DNA from: Bacteroidaceae bacterium
Lineage (GTDB): Bacteria; Bacteroidota; Bacteroidia; Bacteroidales; Bacteroidaceae
Reading direction: 5' to 3'
Assembly (NCBI GenBank): GCA_900769465.1
Contig: CAAGGT010000277.1
Location: 1 to 46,897, forward strand
Length of the DNA stretch: 46,897 bases
Positions within the stretch are counted from its first letter, which is position 1, and each line of letters begins with the position of its first letter. Below, in pieces: positions 14,027-21,425 of the stretch. A program made the translations under genes and the position numbers. The notes under the pieces are model-generated. The model had not been told where the DNA came from, did no database searches, and worked only from the letters and a program-made list of their open reading frames with translations.

Positions 14027-16975
14027 ATGAAAAAAGTTCTGATGCTTTTGTTGATGTTTTTCTCGGTTTTTGCCTATGCGCAGAAGAAAAACAGCACATT
14101 GACGGCCGAAATCGTCAGCAAGGAGGATGGTGAGGCATTGACTCCGGCTACGGTACAGTTGTTCTCCTTGCCCGATTCTGTATTCAAGGCTGGTGCTGTG
14201 AGTGATCCTGACGGCAAGATTGAACTGAAGATACAACCGGGCGAATACTTTATGCGTATATCCTTTGTTGGCTACAATACAATAGAGAGGGATGTCAAGG
14301 TAGAGGCCGGCAAGCCTTGTAATCTTGACAAAATTCAGATGAAACCGAGCAGTACGTTCCTTGATGAGGCTACGGTGAGCGCCGAGGTGCCGCCTGTTAC
14401 GGCATCGGAAGATACACTTGTATTCAATACTGCGGCATTCCGTGTGCCCGAAGGTTCTATGCTCGAGGAACTCATAAAGAAATACCCCGGAGTGGACATT
14501 GCTGAAGATGGTACCATAAAAATCAATGGCAAGACAGTTAACCGCATCCTCATGAAAGGCAAGGACTTCTTTGGTACCGACAAGGATATGGCATTGAAGA
14601 ATATCTCTGTGGATGCCGTTGACAAGGTGAAATTCTATGACAAAAAGAGCGATTTCTCACGTATTACCGGGATTGACGACGGCGAGGAAGAGACCGTGCT
14701 CGACCTGCAGATGAAGAAGGGTGTTGCCGATGGTTTCTTCTCGAACACTGATGCCGGTGGCGGTGCCGATTTCAGTGCCGAGCATCTGCTCTATCGCCTG
14801 CGTAATACAACAAGCTACTACAATGACAATGCGCAATACACCCTTGTGCTGTCGGCAAACAACGTGGGTGACCAGGGCTTCTCCGATGGCCGTGGCCGTG
14901 GTTTCGGCGGCTTTGGCGGCAGTGGAATCTCTTCGCCCAAACGTGCCGGTTTCAACTTCGCATACGAGAACGAGAAGATTGAGTTTGGCGGTAACGTGCG
15001 CGGCGACCATGTGAGTAACGACGTGAAGAGCTGGACCTCGACCGAGACTTTCATGCCGCAGATTGACCGAAACCAGTTCTCAAACGGCCGCAGCACAAGC
15101 TTGAACGGCAGAATGAACCTGAATGCCAATTTCCGTCTGGAGTGGAAGCCCGATACCATGACAAACATCATCCTTACCCCGACCGTCAGCTATTCGAACA
15201 ACGACTTTTGGAACGAGAGCCACACGGCAACGTTCAACGAGAATCCGTTCGAATATGAGAAGGAGTACGGCAAGGAGTCGTATGGTGATGTGTCGGAGGA
15301 ACTGGAGAGCATTGCGGTGAACGACAATGCCAATGAGTCGCTCTCTTTGGGTGAGAATTTCTCGACGAGTGCAAGGTTGCAGGTGAACCGCCGATTGAAC
15401 AAACCCGGACGTAACATAACTCTCAGGGGCAACTACTCTTATTCATACAGCGAGAGCGAGAGCTTCTCATTGAACAAGGTGAAATATTACCAGGTGACCG
15501 GTATGGCGACAAGGCAGCAGCGTTATTCGACCACTCCCGGCAAGAACTGGAGCTATAATGTGAACCTCAGCTATACAGAGCCTTTGCTCAAGAACCTGTT
15601 CATGCAGCTCAGCTATAGCTACAACCAGAGCTACAAGAACAGCGACCGTGCGACATACAGGTTTGACGAGTTGACCGATTACATCCTTGAGGTAAGCCCG
15701 GATTTCACACGCCCTGAATTGCCTGCCGATTTGGCGATGTATCTCGACAATGACCTGAGCCGCTATTCGACATACCGCACCCAAAGACATGAGGCCGGCG
15801 TGACATTCAGATATGTTACCGACAAGATGAACCTGAATGCCGGTGTGACATGGCTGCCACAGCAGACCGAACTTGACTATAAATATCAGGGTATCGATAC
15901 CCTGTTTATCCGCAAGGTACTCAATTATGTGTCTCCGAACATCCGTTTCCGCTATAAATGGTCAAAGCAGACAACATTGAACATCCGTTACCGTGGCTCT
16001 ACATCGCAGCCGTCGATGACCGATTTGATTGACATTACCGATGACTCGAACCCATTGAACATTACAAAGGGTAACCCGGGCCTGAAACCCTCGTTCTCGA
16101 ACAACGTGAATGCGAATTTCAACACCTACAACACCGATGCACAGCGCGGTATCAATGTGTTTGCAGGCTATTCGAACACAATCAATGCCATTACGCGCAA
16201 GGCTACATATGACGAGGCCACCGGTGCTACGACCACACAGCCCGAGAATATCAACGGCAACTGGAATGTGAATGGCGGTTTCGTGTTCAATTCGGCAATT
16301 CCGGCAAATACAAAATTCACCTTCAGTACATTCACCGATGGCGGCTACTCCGAGAGAGTCTCTTACATTAGCATGCAGGGTGTGAAGGGTAGTGTAAAGA
16401 GCATTGCAAAGACTGTGAACGTGAGCGAACGCCTGACTGCGAACTACCGTGCCGACAACTGGGATATCTCACTCAACGGTTTCGTACGTTACTCGCACTC
16501 CAAGTCTTCAGCACAGCCCGAGGACAGGATGAATGTGTTCAACTTCTCTTATGGTCCGAGCGTGAACTACACATTGCCGTGGTACAACATAAAGATTTCA
16601 ACAAACCTGTCAATGAGCAGCCGTCGTGGTTACAGCGACCCCAATGCAAACACCGATGAACTCCTTTGGAATGCGCAGGTTTCGGCAAGTTTCTTGCCAA
16701 AGAATGCCTTGACCGTCTCATTGCAGTTGTATGATATACTGCAGCAGCAGAGCAACATAAGCCGTGTTGTCGAGGCTCTCTACCGCAGTGATTCAGAGAG
16801 CAATGCCATATACAGCTATGGTATGCTCAACCTGACTTACAAGTTCAACAATACGGGCGGCGACAGCAAGAAGGGCAAGGCTGCACGTGAATATGGAATG
16901 CCACCTGCCGGTATGGTTCCTCCCGCAGGAATGGCACCGCCGGCAGGCATGATGCCTCCAAGAGGAATGATGTAA
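14027..16975 (+). CDS. outer-membrane beta-barrel protein with carboxypeptidase-like N-domain
   Basis: The 982-residue protein has a signal peptide of about 18 residues (ends VFAYA), a carboxypeptidase regulatory-like beta-sandwich (about 24-107, with PATVQLFSLPDS, EYFMRISFVGYNT), a plug-like domain (about 128-215, PEGSMLEELIKKYPGVDIAEDGTIKINGK), then a long beta-barrel of the OMP_b-brl_3 type. It sits in the outer membrane. It resembles TonB-dependent receptors, but no clear TonB box or SusD partner is present, so ligand and energy coupling are uncertain. A Gly/Arg-rich loop lies near 285-310. The C-terminus is unusual: after the expected barrel end there are about 29 residues of repeated PPAGM units ending PPRGMM, rich in Met and Pro. 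It is monocistronic, with a hairpin following. Confidence 0.85.
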   Translation: MKKVLMLLLMFFSVFAYAQKKNSTLTAEIVSKEDGEALTPATVQLFSLPDSVFKAGAVSDPDGKIELKIQPGEYFMRISFVGYNTIERDVKVEAGKPCNLDKIQMKPSSTFLDEATVSAEVPPVTASEDTLVFNTAAFRVPEGSMLEELIKKYPGVDIAEDGTIKINGKTVNRILMKGKDFFGTDKDMALKNISVDAVDKVKFYDKKSDFSRITGIDDGEEETVLDLQMKKGVADGFFSNTDAGGGADFSAEHLLYRLRNTTSYYNDNAQYTLVLSANNVGDQGFSDGRGRGFGGFGGSGISSPKRAGFNFAYENEKIEFGGNVRGDHVSNDVKSWTSTETFMPQIDRNQFSNGRSTSLNGRMNLNANFRLEWKPDTMTNIILTPTVSYSNNDFWNESHTATFNENPFEYEKEYGKESYGDVSEELESIAVNDNANESLSLGENFSTSARLQVNRRLNKPGRNITLRGNYSYSYSESESFSLNKVKYYQVTGMATRQQRYSTTPGKNWSYNVNLSYTEPLLKNLFMQLSYSYNQSYKNSDRATYRFDELTDYILEVSPDFTRPELPADLAMYLDNDLSRYSTYRTQRHEAGVTFRYVTDKMNLNAGVTWLPQQTELDYKYQGIDTLFIRKVLNYVSPNIRFRYKWSKQTTLNIRYRGSTSQPSMTDLIDITDDSNPLNITKGNPGLKPSFSNNVNANFNTYNTDAQRGINVFAGYSNTINAITRKATYDEATGATTTQPENINGNWNVNGGFVFNSAIPANTKFTFSTFTDGGYSERVSYISMQGVKGSVKSIAKTVNVSERLTANYRADNWDISLNGFVRYSHSKSSAQPEDRMNVFNFSYGPSVNYTLPWYNIKISTNLSMSSRRGYSDPNANTDELLWNAQVSASFLPKNALTVSLQLYDILQQQSNISRVVEALYRSDSESNAIYSYGMLNLTYKFNNTGGDSKKGKAAREYGMPPAGMVPPAGMAPPAGMMPPRGMM

Positions 16976-16980
16976 TACGT

Positions 16981-17036
16981 CAACAATACGGCAGGGCAAC
17001 ACCCTGAATTTAAGGGGATGCGCTGCCGTATTGTTG
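16981..17036. terminator. hairpin terminator between the beta-barrel gene and DUF456
   Basis: A 14-bp perfect outer stem (16981-16994 with 17023-17036) has a small inner CCCT/AGGG pairing. It lies 5 nt past the stop of the barrel gene and 10 nt before the end of the convergent gene, so it can serve both strands. Confidence 0.75.
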
Positions 17037-17045
17037 GGCTGCTTG

Positions 17046-17531
17046 TCAGAAAATGATTCCCCAGCCTTTTGAAATGATTATTACAAGAATGTAGATGCTG
17101 TATATGAATTTTATTCCGCTTGTCAGCATAAAGGCAATGAATGACATGCAGGCAACGTTGAGCGCTTTTGACGATGGTGTTTTGGCCATCAGTTCACCGA
17201 TGTAAGCACCCAGGAAAGGTCCCAGCAGAATTCCGGGCAGGCCGGCGAACAGACCGATGATGAGTCCTATTGTCGCGCCCCATGTCCCGTATTTGGAGCC
17301 TCCATTTTTCTTTGTGAGCCATATGGGGGCAATGTAGTCCAGGACTGTGATTACAACTGCAAGCACGGCTGTGACAATGATGCTGGTTGTGGAGATGTCA
17401 TTGCCGTCGCAGAACTTCAGAATGAGCAATGCCACAAAACTGAGTGGCGGGCCGGGAAGAACCGGGGCCACGGCGCCAATGATGCCGACAAGGGCGAATA
17501 TCAGCGCAAGAATTACAAGAAATATATCCAT
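17046..17531 (-). CDS. DUF456 family membrane protein
   Basis: The 161-residue inner-membrane protein has five or so hydrophobic segments. Typical DUF456 features are visible: a first helix ending in PVLPGPPLSFVALLILKF (about 25-42), then GTWGATIGLIIGLFAGLPGILLGPFLGAYIGEL (about 82-114), Gly-rich helices that could pack closely. The biochemical function of the family is not established. It stands alone and is divergent from the HAD phosphatase gene, with a TAACTTTG -7 box on its strand at 17570-17577. The start chosen, MDIFLVILAL, begins directly in the first helix. Confidence 0.85.
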   Translation of the reverse strand: MDIFLVILALIFALVGIIGAVAPVLPGPPLSFVALLILKFCDGNDISTTSIIVTAVLAVVITVLDYIAPIWLTKKNGGSKYGTWGATIGLIIGLFAGLPGILLGPFLGAYIGELMAKTPSSKALNVACMSFIAFMLTSGIKFIYSIYILVIIISKGWGIIF

Positions 17532-17569
17532 ATCGTTAAAATGTTTTGTTACAAAATTGAGTTCATCGG

Positions 17570-17577
17570 CAAAGTTA
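17570..17577 (-). promoter_or_regulatory. -7 box of the DUF456 gene
   Basis: Minus strand reads TAACTTTG, a perfect TAnnTTTG, 38 nt upstream of the start codon. The oppositely oriented TATCTTCG at 17632-17639 probably serves the HAD gene. Confidence 0.5.
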
Positions 17578-17631
17578 ATGCAATATTAACTAATAAAAAG
17601 AAAAGTCACTCTATTTTAATGCCCATTTGAT

Positions 17632-17639
17632 TATCTTCG
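17632..17639 (+). promoter_or_regulatory. -7 box of the HAD phosphatase gene
   Basis: TATCTTCG is one base from TAnnTTTG and lies 23 nt upstream of the start. The same TTCG variant precedes several other genes in this window. Confidence 0.4.
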
Positions 17640-17662
17640 CGGTAGAATAACTTGCTGTTTCT

Positions 17663-18286
17663 ATGATAAAGGATATTGTTTTTGATTTTGGCGGTGTACT
17701 GACCACTATTGACACCGGTAGGGCTCTTTCCCGTTTCAAGGCTTTGGGCCTGGATAACCCGCAGGATTATATAAATTCATATTGCCAGAAGGGCCCCTTC
17801 TTTGCCCTTGAGAACGGAGATATCACGGCCGATGTGTTTTGCCAGGAGTTGGGCGTTCTTTGCAAGCGCGATGTGACGTATGACGATGCAAAGTATGCTT
17901 GGTGCGGCTTCATAACTGAGGTTCACGTTGAATATCTTGAATTTCTGCAACAGCTGCGTCCACAGTTCCGTCTCTCGGTATTGAGCAACACGAATCCCTT
18001 CATTCAAGGCTGGGCGCGTTCACCGCAGTTCACTCCATGCCACAAGTCGCTTGACGATTATTTTGATTCTCTCTTCTTGAGCTATTGTATGAAATGCTCT
18101 AAACCGGGCGAGGAGATATATCGCAAAATGCTTGCCGATGGTTCGATGGTGGCTGCTGAGACACTGTTCATCGATGACAGTGACAGGAATCTGGAAACGG
18201 CTGCTGCTGTGGGTATAAGGACCCTGAAGGTGGAGAACGGCGAGGACTGGCGCGGAAAACTGATGCACTTTCTGCAGTGTGACTGA
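17663..18286 (+). CDS. HAD-superfamily phosphatase (YihX-like)
   Basis: The 207-residue cytosolic hydrolase of HAD subfamily IA has motif I FDFGGVL with nucleophile Asp8. The usual second Asp at +2 is Gly10, as in the YihX-type FDLGNV motif. Motif II is LSNTN (about 112-116), motif III is KPGEEIY (about 151), and motif IV is FIDDSDRN (about 173). The helical cap follows motif I. Characterised YihX removes phosphate from glucose-1-phosphate and other sugar phosphates; the substrate here is unknown. The gene has its own promoter and terminator, so it is probably monocistronic. Confidence 0.85.
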   Translation: MIKDIVFDFGGVLTTIDTGRALSRFKALGLDNPQDYINSYCQKGPFFALENGDITADVFCQELGVLCKRDVTYDDAKYAWCGFITEVHVEYLEFLQQLRPQFRLSVLSNTNPFIQGWARSPQFTPCHKSLDDYFDSLFLSYCMKCSKPGEEIYRKMLADGSMVAAETLFIDDSDRNLETAAAVGIRTLKVENGEDWRGKLMHFLQCD

Positions 18287-18313
18287 AAACGCACCGTTTG
18301 CCGCGGATAGAGT

Positions 18314-18354
18314 GTTAAAAGAGGATAAAAAAGTGTTTTCAGCCTCTTTTTAAC
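18314..18354 (+). terminator. terminator of the HAD gene
   Basis: GTTAAAAGAGG (18314-18324) pairs with CCTCTTTTTAAC (18343-18354) with a single bulge. Downstream is ATCTTTATTCTTAT. It overlaps the expected -33 region of the cardiolipin synthase promoter. Confidence 0.65.
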
Positions 18355-18365
18355 ATCTTTATTCT

Positions 18366-18373
18366 TATATTCG
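18366..18373 (+). promoter_or_regulatory. -7 box of the cardiolipin synthase gene
   Basis: TATATTCG, one base off TAnnTTTG, lies 18 nt upstream of the start codon. The region 19-22 nt upstream is occupied by the 3' arm of the previous terminator. Confidence 0.4.
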
Positions 18374-18391
18374 CAAAAGATATATGAACCG

Positions 18392-19819
18392 ATGAATTGG
18401 GGTACTGCTTCTGTCATGGGTTTCCTCTACTGCCTGTATTGGCTGGTTGTCGTGGTCATTATGATCAGGGTGATGTTGAGGAATCACGATGCCGTAAAGA
18501 CACTTGCGTGGATTATGGTATTCATTTTTATGCCCTTTCTTGGTCTGGTACTATACTTCTTCTTCGGGCGCGACACACGCAAGAAACGTATGGCAGGCAA
18601 GCGGCTCATGTCGCAGATAAAACAACATGCAGCCCTCAAAGTGACGGGTTGTGCAAAGGGGAATATCCAATCCGAGTACCAGTCACTTGCAACATTCTTT
18701 GAAAATGCTTCGTCGGCTTCACTATTGCCGTTTGATACAGCCGAGGTGATAGCCGATACCCGACTTTTTGAAGAACGCCTTTTTGAGATGATTGCAGCGG
18801 CCGAAGACCACATACACCTGCAGTTCTATATTATCGAAGATGATTGTTTTGGACGCCGATTGCGTGATGCACTTGTGGAAAAGGCAAGGCAGGGGGTTGA
18901 TGTGAGGCTGATATATGACAGTGTGGGATGCTGGAAGGTCGATGGCGCTTTTTTCGAGAGTATGCGCTGTGCCGGTGTGTACGTGGAGTGTTTCCTGAAG
19001 GTCTTCTTTCCGCTGTTGTCCAACAGGGTGAACTATAGGAACCACAGGAAAATTGTGGTTGTAGACGGCAAGGTGGGGCTGGTGGGCGGCTGCAATATCG
19101 CCGACCGCTATCTCAATGGCGTGAATGGTGGCTGCTGGCGCGACACGATGCTGTTGCTGCGTGGTGCGGCTGTCAATGGACTCCAGGCCTCGTTCCTTGT
19201 GGACTGGCTCTTTGCTAACCATACCCTTGTGAGCGGAAAACGCTATTTCCCCGTTTCCGGGGGCAATGGCAAATCATATGCCCAGGTGGTGACATCAAAT
19301 CCTGTCGGCGAGGTCAGGAGCATTATTGCCGGTTTTATTAAGATCCTTTCCCAGGCAAAGGGGTATGTGTATCTGCAGACACCATATTTCATGCCTGATG
19401 AATCTTTTCTTCAGGCTCTGAAGAATGCTTCAATGTCGGGGGTTGATGTGAGACTTATGATACCGGAGCATTCGGACAGTGTGATTGCCGACTATGCATC
19501 GATGTCTTATCTTGGAAGCCTGCTAAATTCCGGTGTCAAGGTGTACCTTTATCGTGCCGGAGTGCTGCACTGCAAGACGGTTGTATGTGATGACTATCTT
19601 TCGTCAATAGGCTCCACAAATCTTGACTTCAGGAGCTTCTTCTATAATTTTGAGGTAAGTGCTTTCCTTTATGACAAGGCTGTGGCGCAGAGTGTCAGGG
19701 AGTGTTTTATGAAGGACCTTGAGCAATGCCGGCAATTGACGGTGGGCGAATATCGCGGGCGTCCCATCTTAAGGCGCTGTGCCGAATCATTTGTCAAACT
19801 TTTTTCTCCGCTATTGTGA
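18392..19819 (+). CDS. cls: cardiolipin synthase
   Basis: The 475-residue inner-membrane phospholipase-D-family enzyme condenses two phosphatidylglycerol molecules to cardiolipin and glycerol. Two N-terminal transmembrane helices (about 9-28 and 37-58) are followed by a basic stretch (GRDTRKKRMAGKR). Both catalytic HKD motifs are complete: His218-x-Lys220-x4-Asp225 in HRKIVVVDG, followed by GGCNIADRY, and His393-x-Lys395-x4-Asp400 in HCKTVVCDD, followed by GSTNLDFRS. Length and layout are those of ClsA-type enzymes. It converges on the MerR gene with only 25 nt between stops and no obvious hairpin. Confidence 0.95.
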   Translation: MNWGTASVMGFLYCLYWLVVVVIMIRVMLRNHDAVKTLAWIMVFIFMPFLGLVLYFFFGRDTRKKRMAGKRLMSQIKQHAALKVTGCAKGNIQSEYQSLATFFENASSASLLPFDTAEVIADTRLFEERLFEMIAAAEDHIHLQFYIIEDDCFGRRLRDALVEKARQGVDVRLIYDSVGCWKVDGAFFESMRCAGVYVECFLKVFFPLLSNRVNYRNHRKIVVVDGKVGLVGGCNIADRYLNGVNGGCWRDTMLLLRGAAVNGLQASFLVDWLFANHTLVSGKRYFPVSGGNGKSYAQVVTSNPVGEVRSIIAGFIKILSQAKGYVYLQTPYFMPDESFLQALKNASMSGVDVRLMIPEHSDSVIADYASMSYLGSLLNSGVKVYLYRAGVLHCKTVVCDDYLSSIGSTNLDFRSFFYNFEVSAFLYDKAVAQSVRECFMKDLEQCRQLTVGEYRGRPILRRCAESFVKLFSPLL

Positions 19820-19844
19820 TGCAGCCTTTGGTGGCAACTGTTTC

Positions 19845-20195
19845 TCAGAGTGAATCAAGTTCCTGCTTTATTCCCAACAATTCCTCCTTTATTGCTTTGA
19901 GGCGGTCAATGACATCGCTGTTTGTCTCGGCAGTCTCTTTGGGGCCACCGTTCTTCAGCTGTTTCTTGGCACCTTCCAATGTGAGTTTCCTCTCCTTTAC
20001 CAGGTGATATATGGTGCGCAGGGTCTTTATGTCCTCCTTTGTATATCGGCGCACCCCGTTGGCACCTTTGTATGGCGAAACCTGTGGGAACACACTCTCC
20101 CAATAGCGGAGCGTGGTCTCTGTTACTGAAAGTTCCTTTGCAACCTCCTTGATGGAGTAGTACATCTTCAGGTCTTTGTTGGTGTTGAGTGCCAT
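19845..20195 (-). CDS. MerR-family transcriptional regulator
   Basis: The 116-residue protein is a MerR helix-turn-helix plus wing: YYSIKEVAKELSVTETTLRYWESVFPQV (about 12-39), then VRRYTKEDIKTLRTIYHLV (about 48-66). A short C-terminal coiled coil (DRLKAIKEELLGIKQEL) is suited to dimerisation. There is no effector domain and no cysteine metal site, so it belongs to the small MerR group rather than the metal-sensing ones. It lies 33 nt downstream of the M23 peptidase gene on the same strand and probably shares its transcript. This pair next to alaS recurs in Bacteroidales (recalled, not checked). Target genes are unknown. Confidence 0.9.
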   Translation of the reverse strand: MALNTNKDLKMYYSIKEVAKELSVTETTLRYWESVFPQVSPYKGANGVRRYTKEDIKTLRTIYHLVKERKLTLEGAKKQLKNGGPKETAETNSDVIDRLKAIKEELLGIKQELDSL

Positions 20196-20228
20196 ATTGT
20201 GGAGCGTTTAAAATCCTGTTTCAAGACA

Positions 20229-21203
20229 TCAGTCGTATATTTTGCCGTGGTTCTCGGCCATCTGGAGCATCTGGTCATAGCCATCGGCATCCAGGTCCAT
20301 GAAATAGTAGTTGATCGGGTTCACGTGGTTTCCCTTGACAATCACTTCGTAGTGAAGGTGAGGGCCTGTGCTTTTGCCAGAATTGCCGCTCAAGGCAATC
20401 TGCTCGCCGCGGACAACCTTCTGCCCTCTCTTGACAAGGAATTTCTTGTCAAGCAGGTGTGCATAAAGCGTCTTGAATCCATATCCGTGGTCAATGACAA
20501 CGGTGTATCCATAGCCCGACATCCATTTGGCGCTCTCTATGACACCGTCAGCCGTGGCGTATACGGGTGTCTTCTTGTCACAGGAAAAGTCCATACCCTT
20601 GTGGAATGTGCGCACGTTGTAAACGGGGTCAATCCTGTAGCCGTATCCCGATGCTGTGCGCTTGAGGTCGCGGTTCGCAATGGGCTGTATTGCAGGCGTA
20701 TGGCGCAGACGTGTCTTTGAATCCTTGTCCAATGCAACGATTTCGTCAAAGGACTTTATCTGCATATAGAGCTGCTTCTCGAGCAGGTCAATCTTCTGTG
20801 TAGTCTCGACAAGCAACTCGGAGTTGTCCATCTTCAGCAGTTCGTCGTAGCGGTTTGTTCCGCCGTATCCGGCATTCCTTACCTCGGCTGAAATGGGCTC
20901 TGCATCAAGCATAACCCTGTAGAGGTTGTCGTCGCGTTGCTGTATGTCCTGCAGGACAAGCATGGCATCATCAAGGCGTTTCGACAGAATCTTGTATTGT
21001 GCAAGAATCTGGGAGTTCTCGTTCTCCAACTCCTCGACCGAGGGTTTGTCGACGAATATGTGGAAGATAAGGAACGAGCCTGCACCGAATATAATGAAGA
21101 GCAATGCACGCCGAAGGTTGGTCAGGAACCTTTGTGCAAGATTGGGATAGACACGCTCGTATGTCCTGGTGTCGGGGTTGAATATGTAATAGTTCTTCCG
21201 CAT
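20229..21203 (-). CDS. M23-family peptidoglycan endopeptidase
   Basis: The 324-residue envelope protein has a short cytoplasmic N-terminus, one transmembrane helix (about 32-50) and a periplasmic coiled coil (about 55-95 and 125-150). A C-terminal LytM/M23 domain has zinc ligands His201 and Asp205 (FHKGMDFSC) and His284 in GPHLHYEV, plus YAHL at 247-250, so the active site looks complete. Such enzymes cut peptide crosslinks in peptidoglycan, and the coiled coil suggests regulation by or docking with division or elongation proteins. The gene is preceded by one of the best promoters in the window and is followed by the MerR gene. Confidence 0.93.
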   Translation of the reverse strand: MRKNYYIFNPDTRTYERVYPNLAQRFLTNLRRALLFIIFGAGSFLIFHIFVDKPSVEELENENSQILAQYKILSKRLDDAMLVLQDIQQRDDNLYRVMLDAEPISAEVRNAGYGGTNRYDELLKMDNSELLVETTQKIDLLEKQLYMQIKSFDEIVALDKDSKTRLRHTPAIQPIANRDLKRTASGYGYRIDPVYNVRTFHKGMDFSCDKKTPVYATADGVIESAKWMSGYGYTVVIDHGYGFKTLYAHLLDKKFLVKRGQKVVRGEQIALSGNSGKSTGPHLHYEVIVKGNHVNPINYYFMDLDADGYDQMLQMAENHGKIYD

Positions 21204-21221
21204 TGCTCTCTTTTGCTATGG

Positions 21222-21253
21222 CAAAAATAGTAAAATAGGCCTTTTAATCCAAA
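21222..21253 (-). promoter_or_regulatory. promoter of the M23/MerR operon
   Basis: On the minus strand, TTTG (21253-21250), a 20-nt spacer and TATTTTTG (21229-21222) match the Bacteroidetes sigma-ABfr consensus exactly. The start codon is 18 nt after the -7 box. Confidence 0.75.
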
Positions 21254-21344
21254 TAATATTTGTTTAAAGCGCTCTTTGGCGGCAAAGATGCTTTTTGTTG
21301 CTAATATTATTTGCCCTCTCCTCGTTTTTTTTGCCAAATTGTTG

Positions 21345-21352
21345 TAAATTTG
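21345..21352 (+). promoter_or_regulatory. -7 box of alaS
   Basis: TAAATTTG is a perfect TAnnTTTG, giving a leader of about 65 nt before the ATG at 21426. The -33 element is not obvious. No T-box-like leader can be recognised in the short leader. Confidence 0.5.
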
Positions 21353-21425
21353 CGCTGTTTGTCGCCTGCGGGCATTATGCACGTGCGCGCATTGGATTTT
21401 CAACAGAAATTAAATGATAGTAAAT

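Noticed and set aside
21353..21425. T-box or other riboswitch before alaS
   Set aside because: The leader is only about 65 nt and no conserved T-box words or fold are visible.
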